NCBI GenBank assembly: GCA_015486705.1
Contig: WFRG01000100.1
Coordinates: 1-5,281, forward strand
DNA from: Hippea sp.
GTDB taxonomy: Bacteria > Campylobacterota_A > Desulfurellia > Desulfurellales > Hippeaceae
DNA length: 5,281 bases
Reading direction: 5' to 3'
Part shown: positions 1 through 5,281 of the stretch, in pieces
Numbering within the stretch: position 1 is the stretch's first letter
Layout: every line of letters begins with the position of its first letter
The notes under the pieces: generated by a model
What the model was told of the DNA's origin: nothing
The model's input: only the letters and a program-made list of their open reading frames with translations
Database searches by the model: none
Made by a program: the position numbers and the translations under genes

Positions 1-64
1 TATGCGTTTCTACACACTCAAAACCGTATCTTTCAACCAATTCCTGAATTTGCTTTTCTTTCAT
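1..64 (-). CDS. Unidentified protein, N-terminal 21 residues only (runs off the window)
   Basis: An ATG at 62-64 opens a frame that stays open to base 1, giving 21 complete codons; the protein begins MKEKQIQELVERYGFECVET. A good Shine-Dalgarno sequence (AGAGGA, minus strand, 71-76) lies six bases before the ATG, which is the main support for a real start. The start lies inside the last codons of the RNase HII-QueH gene in another frame, with a 32-base overlap, so the two are probably co-transcribed and translationally coupled. The visible residues look like a short amphipathic helix followed by a strand. They do not let me assign a family: YraN, which often follows rnhB, was considered but its usual N-terminal pattern is not seen. 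Confidence 0.7.
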   Translation of the reverse strand, partial: MKEKQIQELVERYGFECVETH

Positions 65-1190
65 TCTTCTTCCTCTTTCTTTTCATCTCAAGGTTAGAAT
101 AAACACAGCCGCAGTAATCCTGCCTGTAAAAGCCAAACTCCTTAGATAACTCAACCGACCGCTTAAACCCATCCCTTTTCTTAAAATCCGTATCCTCAAA
201 TTTAACACCGAATTTCAAAGACAGTTGCTCACCTATTCTCTTAATCCTTCTATAGTCTTTTAATGGGCTTACAGACAACGTAGTGGTAAAATAGTCGAAC
301 CCTTTTTCCTTTGCTAACTTCGCCGTTTCAAACATGCGCATGGCATAACAAACCATACACCTCTTTCCGCCCTCGGGCTCTGACTTAAAAACTTTTGTCA
401 TTCTAAACCATCTATCAACGTCGTAATCACCGATTGTTAAATTGATCTTATGGTAATCGCACAGACGCTTAATCTCGTCCAACCTTATCGCATATTCCCT
501 TTTTGGTTGTATGTTGGGATTGTAGAAAAACACCTCAACGTCGTATTTCTCCTTTAGCCTCTCAACCACGCTTGTGGCACAAGGTGCACAGCAGGCATGA
601 AGCAAAAGCTTTGGCTTTTTAGATCTTTTCTCTTGGATCCCTTTAACGGGTCTAAAACTGAACCTGTGTATCTCGCATGGTCCGAACTTCTTTAAAGCCT
701 CTAAATGTTCCCTTGTCCCGTAACCTTTATGTCTTTCAAAACCGTACTGAGGGTAAATATCAGCCACAAGTTTCATATACCTATCACGCCAGACCTTAGC
801 CAAAATACTTGCAGCAGAAATCAACTTAACCTTCTGATCGCCGTGAATTATCAAATTGTACTTAATGGGCAAATCAAATTTATCCCTGCCGTCGATTAGC
901 AAAAACGTCGGTTTTTCTGGCATGTGCTCTATTGAGCGCCTTATAGCAAGCTCTGTCGCCTTAATAATGCCAAATTTGTCTATCTCTTTATTCGAGGCAA
1001 CACCTATTCCGTAGATGGAATTGCTCTTTATGATCTCATACAGCTCCTCTCGTTTTTTAGGTGTTAACTGCTTTGAATCCTTGATTTCATCCAAGACAGG
1101 GATGTCTTTTTTTAGGATAACACAGGCGGCAACGACAGGGCCAGCCCAAGGTCCCCTGCCCGCCTCATCTACACCTGCTGTTTTTCCCAT
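33..1190 (-). CDS. Fusion protein: ribonuclease HII (N-terminal) and epoxyqueuosine reductase QueH (C-terminal)
   Basis: One uninterrupted 385-residue frame carries two complete enzymes. Residues 1-183 are RNase HII, which cuts at ribonucleotides embedded in DNA. The DEAGRG motif gives catalytic D8 and E9 and the G11-R12-G13 substrate loop. D100 (in LIDG) and D118 (in HGD) are the other two metal ligands, 18 residues apart as in E. coli D108/D126. SAASILAKV (125-133) and HKGYGT (154-159, junction-sensing Y157) are also present. After a lysine-rich linker (about 184-193), residues 194-368 are QueH (DUF208), which reduces epoxyqueuosine to queuosine in tRNA with an Fe-S centre. Its family cysteines are C200, C201 and C204 (HACCAPC), C278 and C281 (CMVC), and C360 and C362 (CGC), with FTTTLSVSP at 301-309. 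The start is fixed by an in-frame TAG two codons upstream of the ATG. No strong Shine-Dalgarno is seen, so coupling to the overlapping DUF89 gene is likely. Both halves retain their catalytic residues, so both are expected to be active. Confidence 0.93.
   Translation of the reverse strand: MGKTAGVDEAGRGPWAGPVVAACVILKKDIPVLDEIKDSKQLTPKKREELYEIIKSNSIYGIGVASNKEIDKFGIIKATELAIRRSIEHMPEKPTFLLIDGRDKFDLPIKYNLIIHGDQKVKLISAASILAKVWRDRYMKLVADIYPQYGFERHKGYGTREHLEALKKFGPCEIHRFSFRPVKGIQEKRSKKPKLLLHACCAPCATSVVERLKEKYDVEVFFYNPNIQPKREYAIRLDEIKRLCDYHKINLTIGDYDVDRWFRMTKVFKSEPEGGKRCMVCYAMRMFETAKLAKEKGFDYFTTTLSVSPLKDYRRIKRIGEQLSLKFGVKFEDTDFKKRDGFKRSVELSKEFGFYRQDYCGCVYSNLEMKRKRKKNERKANSGIG
71..76 (-). promoter_or_regulatory. 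Shine-Dalgarno site for the gene starting at 64
   Basis: The minus strand reads AGAGGA here, followed by a six-base spacer and ATG. It lies inside the coding sequence of the upstream RNase HII-QueH gene and fixes the start of the downstream partial gene. It is a much better site than those before the two genes upstream of it in the same operon. Confidence 0.65.
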
Positions 1191-2056
1191 CTTCTATCGT
1201 TCTTGATAAAGATCTTTGAGAACTTCTTCATACCCAAATAACGCGCAACAACATCACATTTAATAAGAAAGAGAAAATACACCCTTTTATCATAAATCTC
1301 GCTCAACGTCTCAAAGTTGCCCTGACCCTTAGAGATCACAATATCGGCGCCGTTGAACACCTCTCTTGCTTTTAAAGAGGCGGTTTTAGGCCAAAAGCCC
1401 GGTATAACCTGACCTGAATCCACAACATTTGCCACCCTATCAAGGCCAACGTACTTAACATCCTCAACTGTAACATCGTTTATTATAGGTCCACCTCTAA
1501 CTATGGCAGAAATATTGACATTGGGGTAGAGTTTTTTGATCGTCTCTACAAGTATCTTGTCAAACACAATCTCGCCCGCATTATCCAAAAGCAGAACGAC
1601 ATTCTTAGCCCTTTCCAATTCAACAACAAAACGATCGAAATCGGTCAAATCCAAAGGGTTGTGTATCGTATCCTCAATTGTCGATTCAAGATCAAACTTA
1701 CCAACCTGAGAGCCAAAGTCAATTATATTGCCAGCCAAAGCAAGCCTAATGGCAAAAAGCAGAGGGTTATCCGAATTGAATACTTCCTTTTCCATGAAAT
1801 CCTGATAGCCTAAGGCAATATCATTATACTTTTTCTTTATTTCTCTGTATGGATCATCGATACCGAGCGTTCTTTTGATCGTCCCATAAACATCCTCACT
1901 GATCAATGGTGGTGGCAATTCAATATCAATGTCCTGTAAAACCTTAACCACGCTTTGCACAGGTTTTAACAAATCGTGCCTATCACTTTTGTGTAATCTC
2001 GCTGATCTTACAGCCTGGCCTATGAAGCACTCATAACATTCGGCATGTACCTTCAT
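1169..2056 (-). CDS. DUF89 / ARMT1-like metal-dependent phosphatase
   Basis: This 295-residue protein matches the DUF89 family (PF01937), Mn/Co/Ni-dependent phosphatases proposed to hydrolyse damaged or harmful phosphometabolites. The exact substrate cannot be read from the sequence. Visible family features are C7 and C10 (CYEC), typical of the stand-alone prokaryotic subfamily, AGN at 108-110, DNAGE at 158-162 (metal ligands D158 and N159), IVRGGPIINDVT at 185-196 (third ligand D194), DSG at 213-215, the KGQGNFE loop at 243-249, and a late cysteine, C267, in IKCDVVA. Length is normal for the short prokaryotic members. The N-terminal KVHAECYEC is where family members normally begin, which supports the start. 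There is no Shine-Dalgarno, and a promoter ends only ten bases before the ATG. It is the first gene of its operon, and its last 22 bases overlap the start of the RNase HII-QueH gene. The family call is firm; the biological role is open. Confidence 0.92.
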   Translation of the reverse strand: MKVHAECYECFIGQAVRSARLHKSDRHDLLKPVQSVVKVLQDIDIELPPPLISEDVYGTIKRTLGIDDPYREIKKKYNDIALGYQDFMEKEVFNSDNPLLFAIRLALAGNIIDFGSQVGKFDLESTIEDTIHNPLDLTDFDRFVVELERAKNVVLLLDNAGEIVFDKILVETIKKLYPNVNISAIVRGGPIINDVTVEDVKYVGLDRVANVVDSGQVIPGFWPKTASLKAREVFNGADIVISKGQGNFETLSEIYDKRVYFLFLIKCDVVARYLGMKKFSKIFIKNDRRWEKQQV

Positions 2057-2066
2057 TTGAAAAAAG

Positions 2067-2094
2067 ATTATAGACTTTTACCTAAAACTTTCAA
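2067..2094 (-). promoter_or_regulatory. Sigma70-type promoter for the DUF89 / RNase HII-QueH operon, near-leaderless
   Basis: On the minus strand, TTGAAA (2089-2094) and a perfect TATAAT (2067-2072) are separated by 16 bases. Only ten bases (2057-2066) separate the -10 box from the ATG. A start at the usual distance would fall at about 2060, or at the purines 2058-2057, leaving a leader of zero to four bases. No Shine-Dalgarno sequence fits in that space. AT-rich DNA yields TATAAT by chance, but the good -35 and spacing support a real promoter. Confidence 0.55.
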
Positions 2095-2117
2095 ACAAAA
2101 AGCTCATTTTGTATAAT
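2090..2117 (+). promoter_or_regulatory. Sigma70-type promoter for the potassium channel gene, near-leaderless
   Basis: A perfect TATAAT at 2112-2117 is preceded, after 16 bases, by TTCAAA at 2090-2095, which matches TTGACA at four of six positions. The -10 box overlaps the first possible ATG (2116-2118), so transcription would begin near 2124-2125, exactly at the second ATG. This argues for the second ATG as the true start and for a leaderless message. Its -35 box overlaps that of the divergent promoter on the other strand, so the two could compete for polymerase or share one regulator. The weak -35 is the main doubt. Confidence 0.45.
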
Positions 2118-2124
2118 GCTAACC

Positions 2125-3567
2125 ATGAAACTTAGGGAACAGATCACAGAAAAAATAGACATCAGAGAAACCTTCTACGGCAAAACACACACGGCAATAT
2201 ATTACAGATTTTTTATGCAGCTTATATGCGCTATTTCCCTACTTGCAATTGTAGGTTACGACAATGCTATACCAATCAACTTAGGACCTCCAACTATATA
2301 TAAGGTTTTAGAAGGTTTATCCATATTCTTTCTAATGTTCGATTTTTTCCTGAGGACAATCATGTTCTTCGAAGAAAGAACCCAAACAAAAAAGCCAATA
2401 CTCAGGTATATACTTTGCGTAAATACACTTATAGACGTCGTAAGCATAATACCCTACGGATGGTTACCCTACCCCTACAGGGTCATCGTCCCCGTTGCAC
2501 GTGTATTCAAAGGTGCACGGTTTAGCAAAAGTGCACGTGAGGTCATAGAGGGCCTAAAGGAAAAGCGCTTCGAAATAACAATGGTCTTTATCATCTTCAC
2601 GTTCATGATCATCGGATCATCGATTATTCTTTTTGTTGTTGAAGAGGGTAAAAATCCACGAATAAAAACAATAATAGATGCCATATGGTGGAGCATAGTA
2701 ACATTTACAACCGTTGGTTACGGTGACATAGTCCCAAAAACCACAATTGGAAGGGTAGTGGCTTCATTCCTTATGGTTATGGGAATATCTGGCATAGCCC
2801 TTTTAACAGGTATTGTCTCAAGTGCTTTCACCGATAGAATACTAAAAATGAAGTTGAGCATGGAGGAAATCATGGAGAAAAAAATTGGACAGTTATCAAA
2901 CCATTTTATAATCTGTGGATACGGAAGAGTAGGAAAAGTAGTAGCAAAGGAAATGGAGCGGTTTAATAAACCCTTTGTCATCTTGGAAGAAAACTCAGAT
3001 GCTGCCCACGAAGCTATAAATGACGGATATCTCACGATAATAGGTAGCGCAACAGATGAAGAAATACTTAAAAAAGCAAACATTAAGGAAGCCCAGGGCA
3101 TAGCTTTGGTTATGGACTCAGACGCAGATAACCTATACGCACTGATCACAGCAAAGGACGAAAACAAGAATATATTAGCCGTGGCACGTGCGAATTCTGA
3201 GGATTCCGTAAAAAAGTTCATAAAGCTAGGCGCAAAGACAATATCGCCCTACCAATCGAGTGGCTATGACATATCACGAATGCTCATATCACCACGAACA
3301 GCCGAGTTTGTCTCCATTGTCATGCAGTCGGATAGAACCATTGAGATGGGTGAGTTCTACATCTCAAAGGATTGCAAATATGCAGGTAAAAAGATCAAGG
3401 AAACGGATATTAGAAGCGAGTACAACATCATTATTATTGCCATAATCTCAAAGAACAAGGAAACAATCTTTAACCCCAAAGCGGATGATACAATAGAGGT
3501 CGGCTCTACACTCATCTGCGTTGGAACAAAAGAGGACATGGAGAGGTTTGAGAGGGTCATAACCTAA
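2125..3567 (+). CDS. Six-transmembrane potassium channel with C-terminal RCK (TrkA-N/TrkA-C) domain, Kch-like
   Basis: The protein is 480 residues from the ATG at 2125, or 483 from the ATG at 2116; numbering here uses 2116. Hydrophobic segments are at about 32-48 (S1), 65-85 (S2), 97-113 (S3), 119-133 (S4), 153-175 (S5) and 212-237 (S6). The pore loop carries the K+ selectivity filter TTVGYGD at 198-204. S3 has the Kv-like acidic D107 before an IIPY motif, and S4 has R122, R129, K132 and R135, so some voltage sensing is possible. The cytoplasmic RCK N-lobe (about 262-390) has the nucleotide-binding glycines GYGRVG at 268-273 and an acidic residue after the second strand (E291), suggesting NAD(H) binding. 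A TrkA-C lobe spans about 397-477. The layout is that of E. coli Kch. The start at 2125 is preferred because TATAAT overlaps the ATG at 2116; neither has a Shine-Dalgarno. The gene is monocistronic, and its 3' end overlaps the convergent permease gene by 11 bases. Confidence 0.93.
   Translation: MKLREQITEKIDIRETFYGKTHTAIYYRFFMQLICAISLLAIVGYDNAIPINLGPPTIYKVLEGLSIFFLMFDFFLRTIMFFEERTQTKKPILRYILCVNTLIDVVSIIPYGWLPYPYRVIVPVARVFKGARFSKSAREVIEGLKEKRFEITMVFIIFTFMIIGSSIILFVVEEGKNPRIKTIIDAIWWSIVTFTTVGYGDIVPKTTIGRVVASFLMVMGISGIALLTGIVSSAFTDRILKMKLSMEEIMEKKIGQLSNHFIICGYGRVGKVVAKEMERFNKPFVILEENSDAAHEAINDGYLTIIGSATDEEILKKANIKEAQGIALVMDSDADNLYALITAKDENKNILAVARANSEDSVKKFIKLGAKTISPYQSSGYDISRMLISPRTAEFVSIVMQSDRTIEMGEFYISKDCKYAGKKIKETDIRSEYNIIIIAIISKNKETIFNPKADDTIEVGSTLICVGTKEDMERFERVIT
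2862..2874 (+). promoter_or_regulatory. Internal Shine-Dalgarno and ATG in the channel gene: candidate start of a free RCK subunit
   Basis: GGAGG at 2862-2866, five bases, then an in-frame ATG at 2872-2874 (Met253). This Met lies between the end of S6 (about 237) and the first strand of the RCK domain (about 263), so initiation here would give a soluble 231-residue RCK-only protein. Related channels (archaeal MthK and E. coli Kch) are known to make free RCK subunits from an internal methionine at the same place. The site is stronger than anything before the full-length start, though GAG-GAA glutamate codons could produce it by chance. Confidence 0.5.
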
Positions 3568-4324
3568 TCTTGTTTTTGGTCAAAATCAGCTTAATCAACA
3601 GGACACTAAAGAAAGCAACCAAAACGACAAACAGGCTTGCTGCCAAGCCTTCTTTAAAGCTACCTTCCATGATCTTCAAGTATATGTTGATGGGAATGTT
3701 CTCTGTCTTAAAGGCTATACCACCGCCAACAATGAGCGTTGCACCGAATTCGCCAAGACTCCTCAGCCAGCTTAGGACAAGTCCCGTTAGGATGCCGCTC
3801 TTTGCAAGCTTAAATGTCGTATCGAAAAAGGACTTGTAGTAGTTTGCGCCAAGCGTCATGGCAATCCTTTCATAAATCGGTGGCACAAGCTCAAATGCCG
3901 ATTTGGATGCCTTAACCGTAAACGGAAAGGCAATGAAGAACTGGGCTATGGCAGCACCCCAGAATGTAAAAACGAACGAGTAGAACTTCCCAATAAAGCT
4001 GTTGTTGAAAACATTTAACAACAAAACACCAACTATCAAAGGCGGTATGATTATGGGAATGTCAAAAACAACATCGAGAACCCTCGCTAAAAACCTATCG
4101 CTCCTTGCAAGCAAAAAACCTGTAGGAATGGCAAAGATACAGGACAGACAAACAGAAACAAAAGAGGTCTCTAATCCAAAAACAACGGCCGAAAGAAACT
4201 CTCTATCAGAAAAAAGCCTTTTGAAATCGCCGAGTGATACACCCAAAAATCCCCAAACAACAATGAATAGAACAAAGGCAACAAGCAGAATAGCCGAAAC
4301 CAAGGAAAACCTCGTTAACTTCAT
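3557..4324 (-). CDS. modB: ModB-type ABC transporter permease, probably molybdate/tungstate
   Basis: A 255-residue integral membrane protein of the binding-protein-dependent transport permease family. Hydrophobic segments lie at about 8-28, 45-73, 88-106, 117-135, 177-199 and 226-248. The cytoplasmic EAA loop that docks on the ATPase is at about 151-181 (YERIAMTLGANYYKSFF, with the family glycine G159), and the usual proline after its leucine is replaced (LAK). The following SLGEFGATLIVGGGI (189-203), with KTENIPINIY after it, is characteristic of ModB and resembles tungstate permeases too, so molybdate and tungstate cannot be separated. The start codon shares one base with the stop of the upstream ATPase gene (TGATG), with a GGTGA ribosome site six bases before it, so the two are coupled. 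Its 3' end overlaps the convergent channel gene. The ABC permease call is certain; the substrate is inferred. Confidence 0.85.
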   Translation of the reverse strand: MKLTRFSLVSAILLVAFVLFIVVWGFLGVSLGDFKRLFSDREFLSAVVFGLETSFVSVCLSCIFAIPTGFLLARSDRFLARVLDVVFDIPIIIPPLIVGVLLLNVFNNSFIGKFYSFVFTFWGAAIAQFFIAFPFTVKASKSAFELVPPIYERIAMTLGANYYKSFFDTTFKLAKSGILTGLVLSWLRSLGEFGATLIVGGGIAFKTENIPINIYLKIMEGSFKEGLAASLFVVLVAFFSVLLIKLILTKNKIRL

Positions 4325-5281
4325 CAGTTTTCACCACACACAATAGCTTCCTTTTTTAGCGATACCACAACATCCGAACCTTCTTTTATTTCCATCTTTT
4401 CCAAAACATGGGACGAGATCTTGCTGTAAACAACCAAATCGTTTGACCCTATCTTAATCAAAACACCGCTGGGCTCCTCAAAGATCTTCAAAACCCTGCC
4501 AAAAACGACATTTTTTTTGTCTGATATATCCCTATCTGTTCTAAGCAAAAGCACATCCTCAGCCCTTATAAAGGCAAACTTGCAATTATTTTTTAAACGC
4601 TCAACCTTAAAAGAAAAACCCTTTACAACGATTTCACCATTTTTCATTTCATCTATCTCAAAAATGTTCCTAAAACCCAAAAGCTTTGCTATCGACCTGC
4701 TTTCTGGTTCTCTAAAGACCTCCTCTCTTTTGCCAATTTGAACTATTTTCCCATTCTCTAAAATCGCAATCTCTTCTGAAAACTCATACGCCTCTTCAAG
4801 GTCATGGGTTACAAAAATCGCAGGAATCCTAAAATCCTCTAATAGTTCAACAAGCAACTCCTTAAGCTCATCCCTAATCGGTCTATCAAGTGCACTAAAG
4901 GGCTCATCCAAAAGCAAAATATCTGGCTCGATAAGCAGCGTCCGAACCAAAGAGACCCTTTGCCTTTGACCGCCGGACAGCTGATGTGGGTAGGCTTTCA
5001 AAAGACTCTTAAGTCCCGCCAACTCAATTAGAAAATCAAACCTATCCTTGTTAAGCTTCAAACCTTTGGCTTTAACACCATAGAGAATATTTGCTTCAAC
5101 ATCCATGTGTGGAAAAAGCGTATACTCCTGCGGTATGTAGCCTACATTCCTTTTGTAAATCGGGACATTGACACCCTTTTTTGTATCAAGTAAAACCCTA
5201 CCGTTTACCACAACCTTGTCACTATCCGGCTCGTAAAAACCCGCTATCATCTTCAAAATGGAAGACTTCCCACTCCCTGAA
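4324..5281 (-). CDS. modC: ModC-type ABC transporter ATP-binding protein with C-terminal TOBE/MOP domain (5' end missing)
   Basis: The frame is open to the window edge; 318 complete codons are visible, numbered here from the first (5278-5280). It begins inside Walker A (SGSGKSS), so roughly 35 N-terminal residues lie outside. An apparent TTG start at 5254-5256 is not the real start. The Q-loop is at Q51 (GYIPQE), LSGGQ signature at 101-105, Walker B ILLLDEP at 121-127, D-loop SALD at 129-132 and switch histidine H159 (VTHD). The stretch between Walker A and the Q-loop, with VLLDTKKGVNVP and a following R before GY, matches ModC proteins. Residues after about 225 form a TOBE/MOP-type beta domain (IRAED, FGRVLKIFEEPSGVLI), where oxyanion-responsive ATPases bind ligand. 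It powers import through the adjacent permease from the cytoplasmic face. Molybdate or tungstate is the likeliest substrate; sulfate is less likely. Confidence 0.87.
   Translation of the reverse strand, partial: SGSGKSSILKMIAGFYEPDSDKVVVNGRVLLDTKKGVNVPIYKRNVGYIPQEYTLFPHMDVEANILYGVKAKGLKLNKDRFDFLIELAGLKSLLKAYPHQLSGGQRQRVSLVRTLLIEPDILLLDEPFSALDRPIRDELKELLVELLEDFRIPAIFVTHDLEEAYEFSEEIAILENGKIVQIGKREEVFREPESRSIAKLLGFRNIFEIDEMKNGEIVVKGFSFKVERLKNNCKFAFIRAEDVLLLRTDRDISDKKNVVFGRVLKIFEEPSGVLIKIGSNDLVVYSKISSHVLEKMEIKEGSDVVVSLKKEAIVCGEN
4331..4335 (-). promoter_or_regulatory. Shine-Dalgarno site for the permease gene
   Basis: The minus strand reads GGTGA, six bases before the ATG at 4322-4324, inside the last codons of the ATPase gene. 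Together with the one-base stop/start overlap (TGATG) it indicates reinitiation-coupled translation, as expected for subunits of one complex. Confidence 0.6.

Noticed and set aside
600..660. Possible frameshift or assembly join between RNase HII and QueH, or a separate QueH start
   Set aside because: The frame is continuous through the linker with no stop. No ATG or GTG with a ribosome site was seen in the linker region, so a true fusion is the simplest reading.
705..1206. Short plus-strand frames opposite the RNase HII region
   Set aside because: They are antisense shadows of conserved RNase HII coding sequence, with no independent support.
2718..3221. 167-residue open frame on the minus strand inside the channel gene
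   Set aside because: It lies wholly antisense to the RCK-encoding region, shows no recognisable domain, and the plus-strand protein is clearly conserved. It is a by-product of the codon use of the real gene.
3552..3567. Hairpin GGT-CATA-ACC at the convergent gene ends as a bidirectional terminator
   Set aside because: The stem is only three base pairs and cannot be extended convincingly, too weak for an intrinsic terminator.
3570..4346. Plus-strand open frames opposite the permease gene (3570-3839 and 4002-4346)
   Set aside because: They are antisense to a well-defined membrane protein gene, have no recognisable motifs and no convincing ribosome sites.
5254..5256. TTG as the start of the ModC-type gene
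   Set aside because: The frame stays open upstream and encodes the Walker A residues SGSGKSS directly before it, so the gene is cut by the window edge rather than starting here.

Overview
The window is AT-rich, densely packed bacterial DNA: five substantial genes plus the first codons of a sixth, no RNA genes, no mobile elements, no CRISPR and no gene-free stretch longer than about 70 bases. The housekeeping genes are of bacterial type. The gene set (RNase HII joined to the anaerobe-type epoxyqueuosine reductase QueH, a DUF89 phosphatase with an N-terminal CxxC, a ModC/ModB-type oxyanion importer) and the frequent AGA/AGG/ATA codons suggest an anaerobic, possibly thermophilic, bacterium. A Hippea/Desulfurella-like organism would fit, but this is an impression and not a demonstrated identity.

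Layout. Bases 1-2056 hold a tightly overlapped minus-strand operon, in transcription order: a DUF89 metal-dependent phosphatase (2056 to 1169), an RNase HII-QueH fusion (1190 to 33, overlapping its upstream neighbour by 22 bases), and an unidentified gene starting at 64 and leaving the window at base 1 (overlap 32 bases). A short divergent intergenic region (about 2057-2124) follows, holding two back-to-back sigma70-type promoters whose -35 elements overlap. Both would make nearly leaderless messages. On the plus strand, 2125-3567 (or from 2116) encodes a six-transmembrane potassium channel with a C-terminal RCK (TrkA-N plus TrkA-C) gating module. This gene collides tail-to-tail, with an 11-base overlap, with a second minus-strand operon: a ModC-type ATPase (cut by the window end at 5281, stop at 4324) followed by a ModB-type permease (4324 to 3557), whose stop and start codons share one base.

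How the parts work together. ModC and ModB form the cytoplasmic motor and membrane channel of an importer, most likely for molybdate or tungstate. The binding protein is not in the window. The channel is a stand-alone unit for potassium flux. The first operon combines metabolite clean-up (DUF89), removal of ribonucleotides from DNA (RNase HII) and the last step of queuosine synthesis in tRNA (QueH). I see no obvious single pathway linking these three.

The most notable observations are the RNase HII-QueH fusion, a consensus Shine-Dalgarno sequence and ATG inside the channel gene exactly at the membrane/RCK boundary (which would give a free RCK subunit as in MthK and E. coli Kch), and the paired near-leaderless promoters. 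I found no evidence for a wholly new multi-gene system.
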